This document shows, one piece after another, positions 1 to 11,122 of a DNA stretch of 64,000 nt. This stretch comes from Effrenium voratum (taxonomy: Eukaryota > Sar > Dinophyceae > Suessiales > Symbiodiniaceae), in assembly GCA_963377175.1 (NCBI GenBank), contig CAUJNA010000846.1:10001-74000 (forward strand). Direction: 5' to 3'. The translations under genes were made by a program, and so were the position numbers. Below the pieces are notes generated by a model that saw nothing but the letters and a program-made list of their open reading frames with translations, ran no database searches and was not told the origin of the DNA. The first letter of the stretch is position 1, and each line of letters starts with the position of its first letter.

Positions 1-1433
1 AGAATTGGAACCTTGTCAGTGTCGAGACCCACACCGAACGCGCAGGCTCAGCCTTCCTCTGGGGTTCTTTCGCCTTCCTCTGCGCAGGTGCGGGGATTTT
101 CGAGGCTTCTTGACTCAGGGGGTTTTCATTTAGAATCGGACCCCCTTGGCCAGAAAAAAATGGTGGCTGACCCCAGAGCCCTGTTATTCAGCTCGGGGAA
201 TTCCCCCTAAAACCAGGGACCCCCCCCATACTATTAAGGAGGGGTCTATTTATTCGGGGGCACCATTATTTAGTATTTCCTGCTTTCCTTTCGTATTCCA
301 CTGGCTGGGTAGCCAATGTGTTGATTTCAACCAAACCCATGGTTTAGAGTTTAGACATAGCGTGGCCACGTCCAAATGCCTCTACCGTCGCGTTCAACCG
401 TTGAAGTTCAACCCCCCAAAGAACGACGGGCCCAATTTGGATGGTGAATCTCCATATGTAGAATAGATGTGGTTATGTTACCCCCCCTTTGTTTTAATGG
501 TGGCTTGAACCCCAGGGCCTAAGTCGTTGCAGCTTCGCACTGACACTGCCATGCGTCAAACTGAGCCGGACAATTGTGAGACAGCGTCAATAGGCGTCTG
601 GGCCCCTGGCAAACTGGTAAAATGCGTTGCCCACCCCACAAAGCGAAACATGTCCTATCAGAGACGTACTTGCAGGTGGGCGGTGGCAGCCCACCGCTTG
701 CAGACCAAGACAGATGAATGGGTTGATTGTGCGTCGCGTGGATCATGACGGCATGGTTCAGGTCCATGTGAACCATGCTCGTGCGTAATTGTTGCTGCAG
801 TTGTGCGGTACACGAACACTGACCAAAAAGGCTTCAGCCTTAGCGAGCCAGGAACATGACATCAAGTTTGCAGATTCACACGTCGATCGAATGGGCACTT
901 TCGGTTTGCTTCGAAGTTCTCTCTGCAAAGTGTGTCTCGAGCCAGGGTTTGCTCTTCAGCTCCGATCCGTCGCCTTCGACGGGTTGCAAAGACCGGGCTG
1001 CCTTGGCTTCTGGATCTCTCGATTTTGGGGTGGGTTTGATCCCTGAGCGGTTCAATTAGAAACGCCCCCTGAGCATGGAGCACATGGGGCGCTGAAGAAG
1101 GCCACTGTGACCTTGGACGCCAAAGGAAGCTCAAAGGCCTTTTTGAGTTTGATAGTTGCGGGTTTTTGTCCCGTTTTTTGGTTTTGTTCTCTGTTGTTCT
1201 TTTTTTTGTTGGCGCCCTTGTTTAGAGGCTTGGATTTTGGGGCTTCGGGTCTGCCGCGCAGTCCATGGAACTTCGTTCCAGGCGATGGAACGGCCGACTG
1301 CCGCCGGGTGGGGCCCTGTGGCGAGTCCTTCGGGTGCAGCTTCCAGGCGCCGCGGGGGCGAGGGTTGGAGGCCTTAGGTCCGTTCGGTGGGCGGGGGGCG
1401 GGGCGGGGTGGGAGAGGGGGGGTCCATGGTTGA
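1..1433. other. Gene-less leader region, no supported feature
   Basis: Only short overlapping open frames occur here, none with a recognisable domain. The stretch from 1250 to 1430 is GC-rich and dominated by G runs on the + strand, which explains open frames in several phases at once. No RNA gene or mobile-element terminus was seen. Confidence 0.5.
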
Positions 1434-1553
1434 TGTTGGGAAACATTTTGCATTTTTGCGTAAATGGGGGGGGGGGTTTAGTGGTTGAAATCCAACCACT
1501 TAACTGTTAAAATTTCAATTGTTGCTCCCCTTTCAACGTCAACCAAGGGTTTA
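1434..1553 (+). repeat. Dispersed repeat family F, copy 1
   Basis: This segment matches 13157-13265. Both start with GTTGGGAAAC, pass through a T- or G-rich stretch, and share ATCCAACCACTTAACTG, TAAAATT and TGCTCCCCTT, then end in ACGTCAACCAAG. No target-site duplication was found. It is probably a short non-autonomous element or fossil, and the class is unknown. Confidence 0.5.
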
Positions 1554-1570
1554 TGTATTCTGTGCAACCC

Positions 1571-1709
1571 ACGTGAGCCACGTGCTCAAAACCCGGGTAG
1601 GTGAAGGTTAGCAAGGGTCCCAGCCGGAAATAGTTGCGGCCGCCTTTCTCATTGTTTACATGGTTCCGGGTTCACCATTTTTGTACAAGGTTTTGATTGT
1701 GACTCACGT
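1571..1709 (+). mobile_element. Short TIR element, family B (MITE-like), copy 1
   Basis: The left end ACGTGAGCC...TCAAAACCCGGGTA is an imperfect inverted repeat of the right end, which runs TACAAGGTTTTGATTGTGAC then TCACGT. The element is about 140 bp with no coding capacity, the architecture of a miniature inverted-repeat transposable element. Related copies lie at 10443-10560, 24175-24411 (interrupted), 35812-35931 and 39950-40090. The transposase superfamily cannot be told from the sequence. Confidence 0.6.
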
Positions 1710-1815
1710 AGCATGTCCAAACTTGACGAACATGTTTGTTCTTCTTCTCTGAGTTTTCCTTTCTTTGCCCTTGAAGCCGGTTAAGTCTGTCTAAGTTAGC
1801 GGGTTAACATGATCG

Positions 1816-2796
1816 TTGGCCCTTACACGTTGGAGGCAGTTAGTCGCTAGTAAGCGCATGATGCGCGTGGCGCAAGCAGCTGTTGCCTCTCAAGTTTTTT
1901 TTTTTTTTTTTTTTTGGGTTGGGGTCGCCTTTCGGATGAGCGATCAGAAGCCTGGCACTCCAGAAGGCAAAGTATGGCTGAGCCGTTGGCTGTTCAGCAC
2001 ACCCGGGATGGAAAGCAGCACCGATGTGGGGCAGAAGCTATATTCGCTCGGTTTCGGCACCAGCCATGAAGTGCAGTTCCTGTTGGAACTGACGTGCAGC
2101 TGGAGAGTGGTCGGCACGCTGCTCGCTTTAGGGGCCATGGGAACATGGGCCGCAAAGACCCGGCGGCCTCATCCACTTCCCCCTGTTGACGCTGCGCCTT
2201 TTCGGCAGCCTCTCCGGAAATTGGCCAATCAACCTCCAGCCCCACAACTGCCCCCATCAGGACGCTGGTGATTCCTACAGGGGACAGGTTTCGGGATATT
2301 CCTGCCTGCAATTGCACTTGCGGATGCTCAAAACAAAATCGACTTCGATGATGACGACATGGCTTCAGAGGATGAGTCGTTGATCAGAGGCTCAAGGCAA
2401 ACGTCGTTGACAGTTGACTGGCGCCGCACGCAGGATCGCTTAGGCAAAGCTGAGGCAGTACGCCTCGGGCAAGTGGAGCTTGGCGGAGCTTCTTGGGATG
2501 TTGAGGCGAAGCGGCGCGGCCACGAGATCATTGGGTTCCTGAACCATACCAACGGCACAAAGCACCAGATCGCATTCTCCATGCAGGTCGCGGATGTGTC
2601 CAGCCCGGAAAGTGTTCGGGTGCTGGTGGAGGAGCGACACGGGGGAAATTGGGTGCTGCATCGGATTGGGCTCATGGGCCTAGCTGCAGATGGCAAAGGC
2701 GCGTGCGCGCGGGTGAAGGAACTGGAAGCAGTTCAATCCCTGCTCATTCAGTTTACGGCTCACGGCCCTGTTACCAAATACAGGCATGCCGTTTGA
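1816..2796 (+). pseudogene. Open frame of unknown function interrupted by one TGA
   Basis: One reading frame stays open from 1816 to 2796 except for a single TGA at 2269-2271, so it reads as two pieces in the same phase (about 150 and 175 codons). The second piece contains an acidic stretch (residues IDFDDDD near 2340) followed by about 140 residues of protein-like composition ending at 2796. The first piece crosses a poly-T run at 1895-1914 that gives consecutive phenylalanines and may be intronic, so a real start could be the ATG at 1858 or 1936. I recognise no family. The TGA could be an intron-borne stop, a pseudogene lesion or chance. No neighbour suggests a role. Confidence 0.3.
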
Positions 2797-5022
2797 GTCT
2801 CTCGAAAGCTCAAGGCAAGATAGGCTTGCTCTGAAACTCCAACTTGTGTCCAAGATGGAAACAAGGTTGCTTCCATGCCATGTGCCACAAAAAAACCTCC
2901 TCCCACAGAATTGGGTTGCTGCTTCCCTGTCCAAACCATCTCCAAAGGGTGCCTGTTTTGACCTGCAGCCACCGCGCAAGAGTCAGGAGCAAGTCAGTCT
3001 TGGTGGCATCCTCAACGATCTGGGCAAGCAACACCGCTACTGCGGGTACATGTTGGGTGACTTCCTTGACTGGGTTCCCAATATGTTCAGTTTGGCATGA
3101 AGCCTCAGCTGGGCCAATTTGCAGCAAGTGTCAGTTTCTACAAGATGGGCTTAGAGGGAGAATATGGGCAACTCCGCTGCGAGATCCATATCTTCAACTT
3201 GCACTCTCAAAAGGGGGCCAAACCCGAGAGACCTGCAAGGCCGCAAGAAAGCCGTGGTACGGTTTAGGCCAGCGGTGATGGTTTGCCCAGGTTGAATATT
3301 TCATTGTCTCGACGGACTGCGGTTACAGTGCCCACGCGTCAAAAGCGCGTGAACCAGGTTGGAGAAGGGGGAAATTGACATGCCAAAGCAAAAGAACAGT
3401 CAGCTCGGTGGCTGGACCCATATCATTGAGTCATGGGTGAAGTTTCGAAATCTTGGGACTTGAGCCAAGCGGAGGCTCTTGCATTTGAAGGCATTGCAAT
3501 TTGCTTTGATCCCGAAAAGGTGGGTGTTCCAGGGCGCGGCATGGAGTGATGTCGCACCTTTCTGAGTATGTGAGGACACCCGAAACGCCGAAACTGTTGT
3601 TTCTCCAGTTGGTTTCCCTTTAGACTCCATCCCCAAGAGGGTCGGTTTTTTTCTCCAGATTCATTTGCGTTTGGCGGTTTTGAACATCAGCTTGTGGTCC
3701 CTTTCAAAGTGTGTTTCTCTTGGACGGGGTGATGCTTAAAGGGGAATGATAGGGAGACCCCCGTCTCCGCTCTGCTGGTCATTCCAGAACGGCGAGAATC
3801 ATCACAGCTCGTGCCGCGGTTTCATCCATGGGTTTGCAGGACTATAGCCGTATAGCGACTTCGCTAGCGAAACGCGTGATGAAGGTTCTTGACGGTTCTT
3901 TTCTCATGGACCCCATGCTGCAGGTGGTTGGAGCACTGTCAATCACAAGACGAAATCGTCCCTTGCACATTTCGCCAACCACCTCCCTTCCAGTTTCCAA
4001 GGGCCCAAGGGCCCCTCCGGCATCCCCTGAAAAAGCAGTCGGCAGTTTTCCTGAAACATGCCTTCCCAGCTGACCACGAAACTGTTCCTGTCCTCTAAGC
4101 AGGCGCGCACCAAATGCGAGGATGTCCTGCACTGGTCTCGGCCTGGGCCCTTGGGCTCCGTTTTTTTGGGACCCCAGCCGCGGTTCATTCACACGCCAGG
4201 ACTGGCTGGAAGTTGAGGCCGGGGCGCAGAAAATGACAGTGAGGGAGGGGGCCCGGGTTTGTGCAAGTGATATGCCGGAAAGACAACACTCCCTTTTTTG
4301 GATCTGGGGTTCCAGTTTCCTTTGGGCACAAATGGAATTGGGATCTTCCCTCCCCCGTGAACTGGGATTTTGGTGGCTGACGAGGGTAGCGTTGGCCAAC
4401 TTGCAGAACCAAGTTGCTGGAAATTCAAAGGTGCTCTATGAGGTGTGTTACACGCGTTGGTGCCAGAAAAGCATTGCTTCTCCAGGTGCTGGGTGCCAGT
4501 ATCATGCTTCCATTCCGGACATTTGCGGTTTCTTCCGTGAAAATCACCAGTTGCCAGGGCCAGCGATCAAATGAGCAGGTTGAAGAGTTTCCAGGCAGTC
4601 ATGCAAACTGGTCCCCCGAGATGCCCCACATGGTCCGGAATTGCTCGAACTCATTCCGAACTAACACAGATTGAGAGCCGCAATGCCTGCAGTTCCGCCC
4701 TGAAGAGTTACAATTCCATGCCACGCATGTGGGAGATCTGGATCATGTCTTGGTCTTGGGAGGTTTGACAATTCCATGGCCTGAGCTACTGTTGTGGATG
4801 GTTACGAAATCCATTTCGCACCACCTAAGAAACCATGGTTGAAACCATAGCGTTTGTTGGTATTTACGTTGGGGATCATATCATTCCAGGGTTTCTGAAC
4901 GGTGGTGCCTAAGAGGATTTCGCGTCCATCCACAGTATGTCGCTAACCCAAAGTCCTGAGCTCCTTGGCTCCCTTCCCAGCTCGTGAGTCCATGTGGCTG
5001 CTTGCGATCTTGTGAAGATCTG
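2797..5022. other. No supported gene
   Basis: Open frames on both strands are short, overlap one another and show no domain or motif I recognise. The 185-codon minus frame at 3842-4399 coexists with similarly long frames in other phases, which is expected of non-coding DNA with few stop codons. No inverted-repeat element termini were identified. Confidence 0.5.
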
Positions 5023-5149
5023 GGTCCCCCAGCAATTGGTGCCCTGTTAGAAGCCTTTTTTCTGGGGGGAGATTCGGTTCCCCTACTAAAATAGACTACA
5101 GAAACAAGTTGGTACCAACTTATTCTAACCTCTCCATTGGAGGACCTAG
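5023..5149 (+). mobile_element. Short TIR element, family A (MITE-like), copy 1
   Basis: The left end GGTCCCCCAGCA and right end ATTGGAGGACCTAG are the diverged termini of family A, whose consensus is CTAGGTCCCCCAGTA...TACTGGAGGACCTAG. The shared interior is a T-run, GGGGGGAGATTCGGTTCC, then CCTACTAAAATAGACTACAG and TTATTCTAACCTCTC. It is non-coding, about 127 bp. No clear target duplication was seen for this copy. Confidence 0.65.
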
Positions 5150-5178
5150 GAAAGGGCAGTGGTTTGCCAATAAGGATC

Positions 5179-5290
5179 TTGGTGGCTCCCAGCCATCCCC
5201 TTAGATTTTTAGCCTTTTAGTGCTTAGTGGTAGTTTACAGTCAACCCACTAAAAGTTAAACTTTTAGCGGGGGATCTGAGGGCAGCCCAG
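5179..5290 (+). mobile_element. Short TIR element, family C (MITE-like), copy 1
   Basis: The left end TTGGTGGCTCCCAGCCATCC and right end GGGGATCTGAGGGCAGCCCA are imperfect inverted repeats. Internally there is a near-perfect palindrome, CTAAAAGTT-A-AACTTTTAG. Copies at 8011-8125 and 33339-33451 share the same order. Non-coding, about 112 bp. Confidence 0.6.
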
Positions 5291-7031
5291 AGATCACTGT
5301 GTGGAGTGGGATTGGCCAACACTCCATTTTGAACAGCTCAGTCCAGTGCGTTACTCACGCGCAGCTCCCCCTAGTGGCAGCTATACACCTCGTCACCCTA
5401 TATGGGCTTTGAGAGGATCATCATCTTGAGAAGGGCCACTGGCCACTTCCGCGATTGTTGGAAAGTATATGCGGCGATTCCTCGTTTTTTAGCATCACCT
5501 CATTCAAAGTGTCGCAGTACCAACAGGCAACCACCACGTGGGGCTTCCCGTTGCACCACCATAAAGTGTAGACTTGAGGATGTATTACTAAAATGTCCCC
5601 TGACAGACTCGTGGGATTTCGAACCCCCCAGTCGGTTCTGTTTCACTTCGGCGTCCCTTCCCAGACTTTCCCTTAGTACCATTTAAGGCTTATTGAGGGG
5701 TTGAAAGTACTTTATTAGAAGGCACCCAGAAAAAACGCATTTAGATGTGCGTTGTGGTGAATCTTAAATTTGGGCAACCCCTTGTTAGGGTTGTTTCCAA
5801 TGGATGCCCCTAAAAAAGGCAAACCGGCAACCCCTAAAATGGGTTGCGTCCTTTAGGTGCCCCTTTAAACTCCCCGCCTCGGGGCTCTTCGCTTCTTCGG
5901 GCCGGAAGGCCACTGATTTTCGGCCAGGAAGGCAATGCGACGACTCGGCTATGCCTGCGGGAGGCCTACCGCTGCGCTGTGCTGGACGCCCAAGCACTCG
6001 CGGAGGCGCGCATGCGCGCATGCGCACGCGATACCGCGATGCCGCGATGCCGCGCTCCACCCCACAACCCGTAACTTGGTGGTGGCGTGGTCTCTCTTTT
6101 TTTCCGAGCGGCCAAAGCGGATCGACCGGAGACCAGAGCCTTTGGCTTTGGTTTATTCATTTTGGCAAGCGTGTGCATTGGCCGAAGGTGATCCCCTTGT
6201 ATTTCTGGGTCCGAACTGGGCAGAGAGCCGAAACCTTTGCTTCCTATTGGTTTCCTTTTGGGCTTCCCTTCGAATCCACAGAAAGGGGGGCACCCGAAGA
6301 TAGGGCTCCTCCATTTGATAAAGTCCCCTGGAAAAAGTACAACTATGTCCTGTTGTGAAAGACTCCCTGTTATACCAACAAGGGAAAAGGAGCAATATCC
6401 CTCAGCAAAAGGAAGGAATCGGGAGCGCGCGTTCAGGTGGGCGCATTGAAGATCATGTTTCTTGGTTTTGTGGAAGGGCATGCTGACAGATCCTGCAAGC
6501 TTAACGTCCCAACCAACATGGCAGCTGGCGGTTGAAAGGGAGCTGCGGAGCTGGGGGTATCCAGGTTTGCTGTTTTGAAGAGGGAGCCTTCTGGAGCTAC
6601 CAGCATTGTAAGGACATGGTAGGCGGGCAGGGGAATGGTTTCCAGAAAGGTTCCATGCCAGACCCGAGCTCAAGTTTGCGGTTCGTTGAGCTTAGCATCA
6701 CTGGCGGAAAGCGGCGGCGGAAAGCGCCCAGCCCCCCTCCTTTGAAGGAGTCTGCGGGCAAAGTGTTGGGTTGGTGATGGGTTCGAGGGGTCTTGCGCAC
6801 TTTTGGAGTGGAGCGATTCGTGTAATTCAGTGAAAGCTAGCCATTTGTAGACACAATTGGAACAACCTGCAAGTCACCTCAGTTTGTGCAAGAAAAATTG
6901 TGCTCGACACCAAAAATAAACCTGAAACCTTTGAAACAAATGAAACAAAAACCTGCCAGGGCGTGCTTTCTATTTCATTTGTCGACCCCCCAAAACATCC
7001 TCAACTCAAGGAGCTCCGGGCCACTTGGGCC
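5291..7031. other. Gene-poor interval with one exon-like GC-rich stretch
   Basis: Apart from the exon-like stretch listed separately at 5924-6046 nothing is supported. A 235-codon minus frame (5966-6673) is open but overlaps two long plus frames and has no recognisable domain. At 5620-5640 the minus strand holds a box-B-like GGTTCGAAATCCC without a matching acceptor stem or box A. Confidence 0.4.
5924..6046 (+). CDS. Exon-like stretch of unknown function
   Basis: In one frame about 40 codons read as a plausible helical protein segment (TRLCLREAYRCAVLDAQALA near 5940-6000), with high GC at third positions, unlike the surrounding AT-richer DNA. GC-rich short exons in long introns are typical of dinoflagellate genes, but splice borders cannot be fixed because these organisms use GC and GA donors as well as GT. 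I do not recognise the family. It may be a fossil exon. Confidence 0.25.
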
Positions 7032-7177
7032 AGGTCCCCAGCTAGGTGCCAACTTTTGCAGTTTCTTTTTTAGTTGGGAGGGTTCCCCTACTAAAATAAA
7101 CTACAGAAAAAAATAAAAAGAAAAGAAACAAAAAAAGGTACCAACTTATTCTAACCTCAAACTACTGGAGGACCTGG
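7032..7177 (+). mobile_element. Short TIR element, family A, copy 2
   Basis: The left end AGGTCCCCAGCTAGGTGCCA and right end CTACTGGAGGACCTGG bracket the family interior (GGGAGGGTTCCCCTACTAAA, then an A-rich stretch and TTATTCTAACCTC). The A-rich tract at 7103-7138 makes this copy longer (about 146 bp). The final base pair has changed to CCTGG. Confidence 0.65.
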
Positions 7178-7179
7178 CG

Positions 7180-7311
7180 GGTTGCCATCTTTTTCTGCCT
7201 CGGAAAGCGTCAGGGCTGCCGCCCGGGGCTGCTGCGGGTGCTCCTTTCCGGCATCGACCAGGCACTCAAACGCTGTGAGGAGCTGATCCCCTGCCCCTCG
7301 GCCAGGGGAAG
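7180..7311 (+). CDS. Exon-like stretch of unknown function
   Basis: Immediately downstream of the family A element, one frame reads about 43 codons of protein-like sequence (LLRVLLSGIDQALKRCEELI at 7225-7285) before running into low-quality sequence near 7312. Composition is GC-rich relative to the flanks. I recognise no family. It is reported as a candidate exon because the other two frames contain stops or low-complexity translations. Confidence 0.25.
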
Positions 7312-7495
7312 TGCTGTGGCCTCAGTTGTTCAAAACCGACCTTTTGACCTTTTGGTTTGCCTGTGTTGGTCCATTTTTAGTGGAGGAATACCTTTTATGT
7401 CCAGGTCCTTTGAACAAGTGAGTGGTCTCAATGGTCAAAACGTCCAATCTGCGGTTCATTTGCTGAAATGAAGAGTCTTTGCTTTCCCCTCTTGT

Positions 7496-7606
7496 TTTAA
7501 AGGGAATCTATCACTACTGGATTTTCATTTTTTTAATGTTTTTGTACAGGGGACTTAAGCAAATAGAGGGAGAAAAGGGGGGAACACTGACTAAACGTCC
7601 AGATAT
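7496..7606 (+). repeat. Dispersed repeat family D, copy 1
   Basis: TTTAAAGGGAATCTATCACT, then ACTGG, a T-rich stretch, CAGGGGACTTAAGCAAA and a G/A-rich end also occur in this order at 14706-14830. A partial version lies at 36657-36735. No terminal inverted repeat was seen, so this may be SINE-like or a fossil of another type. Confidence 0.45.
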
Positions 7607-8010
7607 GGGAACGGGGTGTTTTTGTTTGGGGCGGGTACCCTTTTTGGGTTGGTTGTAAGGGAAAGTCTGTGTGTATGTGTTGCTTTCAGGGTACTTATTT
7701 TTGGTGTAGCTTTAAAAGGGGACCAACATGAAACCAGCCATATTGGGGGCTCCCCTAGTCGGAGAGAAACATAGTTTCATGTCTAAGCCCGTGATGCCTT
7801 GCCACTGCAGATAGCAAGTCCAGACTTGTTTGGGCAAATCCGCTCAGGAAGTCAATTCTAAGCGTCAATTCCTCCCAGGGCGTTTCCAAACATTGGCGAC
7901 CGTCGCGTTTTCAAGGGTAGATCGCATTTGGAAAACGCCCCCCCGCTTTGTCCAGGCTTGAGCCCAGGGGTGGCATTCCCTTCCCCCTGAGGCTAAGTAT
8001 GTGAACAAAT

Positions 8011-8125
8011 CTTGGTGGCAAACCCACCCATCCCCTTAACTTTTAAGCCTTTTAGTTTTTAGGGGTAGTTTCCGTTTAACCCACTAAAAGTTGAACTTTT
8101 AGCAGGGGATCTGAGGGCAGCCCAG
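8011..8125 (+). mobile_element. Short TIR element, family C, copy 2
   Basis: The start CTTGGTGGC, the CATCCCCTTAA block, the palindrome CTAAAAGTT-G-AACTTTTAG and the end GGGGATCTGAGGGCAGCCCA match the other family C copies. Non-coding. Confidence 0.6.
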
Positions 8126-9793
8126 AAATCAACTTGGTGGTTTTTGCAGGGAAACCTCCTGTGGGCCCCGATTTTTGAAATCACCAATTTCTTGCATACG
8201 ACAATGTGCACGCTGGCATCTCTTGGATGCAGCTTGGGTTCTGGCACCCGATGGGAAAGAAAAGAGAGAATAAGAGAGAGCTTGGAGACACGCCCATATG
8301 GGTGAAACAAAAGGCTACCCGATGTGTGGTGGTTGTTTGAGAGAAACCAAAAAAGACAAAGGCAATCTTGAGGGGAGAGACTTGGCGCAAGTTGCGCTTG
8401 CATGCGGCGCTCGCTTGCAGCTTTTGCGCAGGGCCCTATGAAAAGTCGGCCGGCTGACCTTTCAAGCCTTTGGTGTTTTGCGTTTAGGTTCTTCTAGGTC
8501 CCGTAGAAGGCCAACCTAGCCGATTTCCAGTTGGGGTCCCAAAACAAAAAGTTCCCCTTTGACCTTCGCACAAGTGGAACTTTAAATGTCTCGTTTCAGT
8601 GGAATCCACCAGGATGAAACGTTGATTCGGGGACCTGGAGTCTCCATGACCATAAATCAAATTGCCTGGATCGCCAGTTGCGATCGTTTTTTTTCCATGC
8701 ACTCAAAGCCCCAAAAACCGATCGCAACAGTGACTGAAAAAAGAAAGCGATCGCAACTTGATGCGATCTAGGTGGGTTCCCTTGCCAAAATTCATGGGCC
8801 CTGCCCCCTTTTTCTCTGGCTGGCGAAAAAAAAATGGAGACCGCCAGGCAGTCTTTGCTTCGCCTCGAAGCCCTGAAGCGCAAAGGAAGCGCTATATGCG
8901 CCGTCGAGTCGGCTCGCTGTTCGGCGAGGCTTCGTGGAGGTGGAGCACGTCTACTCGCAGGTCCTCGCACTGTGGCGGGACGTCCCGCACTGGGACAGGC
9001 GGTTGGGGGGGGGGGGCCTTACCATGCCGCCGGGGGGGGGGGGGTTGGGGGCATAGGTGTCCTTTTTAGGATGGGTTCCACTGGTTTAGATGGGTGCTAT
9101 TTCATTTGCCAGGGTTATCTATTTGTCCAAAAGGTCACCTCTGGTTGGGGGCCGCAACATCCCTCCCAAAAACAAGGCTTCTTGGAGCCCGGTGTAACAC
9201 CGCTGTTTCGTATGGCCTGCGTGTGGAATTATCAAGACGGGGTATTGCAAAAACGATCACCAGGGACTAAACAGTTTGTTTGGGAGGAACCGAAGACAAA
9301 ACGATGCAAAAGCGATCATTCTGCGCCTGCACAATCTTTGAAAAGGATCCCACCGACAGCGGGGTGCATGGCACTTTTTCGGCCATCTAGCTCTACCATA
9401 CGCTCTTGGGCCCTCGCTGTAACCACGAACGTAACCATTCCCCCCCCAAAAAAAAACCCTCCCCTCCCCCCCCACCAGGGTCAGTTTGCGTGGTCCGAAA
9501 GGTCCCGATGGCTTGTCTTTTTTTTGGTGTCTCGAACTAGTCAAAAGGTTTTGCGATGTGTGTTTCTTTGCGGGGCTGCGCTCTTGGCTCCAAGCAGCCG
9601 TGCCACCAAAAAATCAAGCCACTGAAAGGGTTTTTTTTCAACCTTACCCTGGTGGATGAATAGAGGGGTGACCGCTTTTGGGGTTCATCACATTTGGAAC
9701 ACCTCCCCTAAGAGGATGCGCTTATTGCACGGGTCGTCGTCTAGCGGGTCCCTTTCGGGTTCCAGGCTTATTTTGTTCTGAACAACCATGGTA
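8126..9793. other. Gene-poor interval with G-runs and one exon-like stretch
   Basis: The interval contains poly-G runs at 9005-9045, a C/A-rich run at 9440-9475 and one exon-like stretch at 8926-9003. A 263-codon frame at 8834-9625 is open only because it crosses the G runs, and it has no recognisable domain. Confidence 0.4.
8926..9003 (+). CDS. Exon-like stretch of unknown function
   Basis: One frame encodes a segment with strong protein character (GFVEVEHVYSQVLALWRDVP at 8929-8988, then HWDR) just before a poly-G run. The GC content is well above that of the flanks. I cannot assign a family, and exon borders are not determinable by eye. It may belong to a gene whose other exons are outside the window, or be a relic. 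Confidence 0.3.
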
Positions 9794-9900
9794 ATTAGGT
9801 CCCCAGTATTGCTCTTTTACCCTTTTTGGGGGGGAGGGTTCCCTTACGAGAAAAGGGTACGCTTATTTTAACCTGTCTACTGGAGGACCTAGCCATGGTA
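9786..9900 (+). mobile_element. Short TIR element, family A, copy 3, with 8-bp target duplication
   Basis: The element proper is 9794-9892 (99 bp), with ends ATTAGGTCCCCAGTA and TACTGGAGGACCTAG. It is flanked on both sides by the exact octamer CCATGGTA (9786-9793 and 9893-9900). An 8-bp target duplication is characteristic of hAT-type transposases, so family A is provisionally a hAT-mobilised MITE. No transposase gene is in the window. Confidence 0.75.
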
Positions 9901-10442
9901 TGGAGGCCAACCCCAGTTACCGCAGGAACATGGCGAAATCACTTCGAACATGCCCTGAGCTGGCTTGGGGTGGCGCGTTGTTGTTTTGCTCACGGGATTC
10001 CTAGGATTTCCACTTGGAGGGACCTGGCCGATTGATTTGCGTCCCCCAAACGATTCGGATTCCAGTGTGTTTGTTAATTCAAACCACTGGATTGGGTGTT
10101 ATATGTTGCAAAAGCAAGCGAAAACAAACCAAAAAACAAGCAAACAAAAACAAAGAACAGACTAAACAAACACTATGCTACTTGAAAAAGAACAAACCAA
10201 TAAATGGGCCCCACTGTTAAGAACATATCCGGCAGCTGCCCCTTTGGGTTTGTAATTGCTTCCTTTGTTGGGCTTTAGTCACTTTTTGGGTTTGGACCAT
10301 CGTGGCAAAAAAACAGCTTGGCTTCTGATGTGTTTTTTGGCCAATCCAGATGGGAGGGAGGAGAATGGGTGCCCCCCCCCCGCCCCCCCCCGCCCCCCCC
10401 CGGCAAATCATCCTTGGCAGGCTTGGCAGGCATTGCCCCTGC

Positions 10443-10560
10443 CACATGAGCCACAATCAAAACCCGGGTAGATGAAGGTTAGTAATGCCTGATCCCGCCT
10501 TCTTAATTCTTTACATGGTTCTGGGTAGACCGTTTTAATACCCGGTTTTGCTGGTTATGA
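10443..10560 (+). mobile_element. Short TIR element, family B, copy 2
   Basis: The left end CACATGAGCCACAATCAAAA followed by CCCGGGTA, the interior TTACATGGTTCTGGGTA and the right end TACCCGGTTTTGCTGGTTATG correspond to family B. The right terminus has degenerated more than in copy 1. Confidence 0.55.
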
Positions 10561-11030
10561 AACATCCATTCGAGAGCATCCACTTCGACGGTGCTCCAAA
10601 CAAAAGCGGCAATCGATCCTGAGCGCGAGTGATCCAAGCTTCCTTCTTACGCTTGCCACTGAAGTGAACTTTACAAGAGGAGCATCGTCTCTTAACTGCC
10701 ATTGGGTTGGATCTTTAGGCTTTTAACTTTTTGGGAAATCAAGTTGGGTTTTCCACCAAACCCCCCCAAAAAGTGATTCGCTTTTTGCAGGGGTCAACAG
10801 CAATCGAGGTCTGCGCAGGTTCCCGCACGATTCTTGAATGATCAAGGTCTCTTCGAAACACTGAGCAATGGCCGGAAGGGGCCCAAGGAGCGGGAGGTTT
10901 CCTAAAATCGAACGAATCCGGGTCTCTGAGTGAGTGCGGGACCAGGACTCGAGTTTGGGGGTGGCCAAATACAAAAGCACAGCAACAACTTGTGTGTGTG
11001 TGTCTGTGTTGGTTCCTAATTGTCCTTGAC

Positions 11031-11122
11031 TTACCTCTTAAAAACACAACTTTTCAACTTGTTGGGTAACATGGGCTATATGTCTGTAAAAGATTAACTT
11101 CCCCAGGGCTTGGAGTTTTAAG
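11031..11122 (+). repeat. Dispersed repeat family E, copy 1
   Basis: TTACCTC, AAAAACACAA, then GGGTA or GGGTAA, and the long conserved block beginning ATGGGCTATATGTCTG and running through AGATTAACTTCCCCAGGGCT to GGAGTTTTAA are nearly identical to 24214-24306. There the same segment sits inside a family B element, so it is an independent insertion unit of about 92 bp. Confidence 0.55.

Noticed and set aside
5615..5645. Box-B-like sequence on the minus strand (GGTTCGAAATCCC)
   Set aside because: No box A at the right distance and no acceptor stem pairing.
5966..6673. 235-codon minus open frame
   Set aside because: No recognisable domain, overlaps long frames in other phases, and the composition changes along it.
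8834..9625. 263-codon plus open frame
   Set aside because: It crosses poly-G and C/A runs and contains an exon-like stretch in a different phase.
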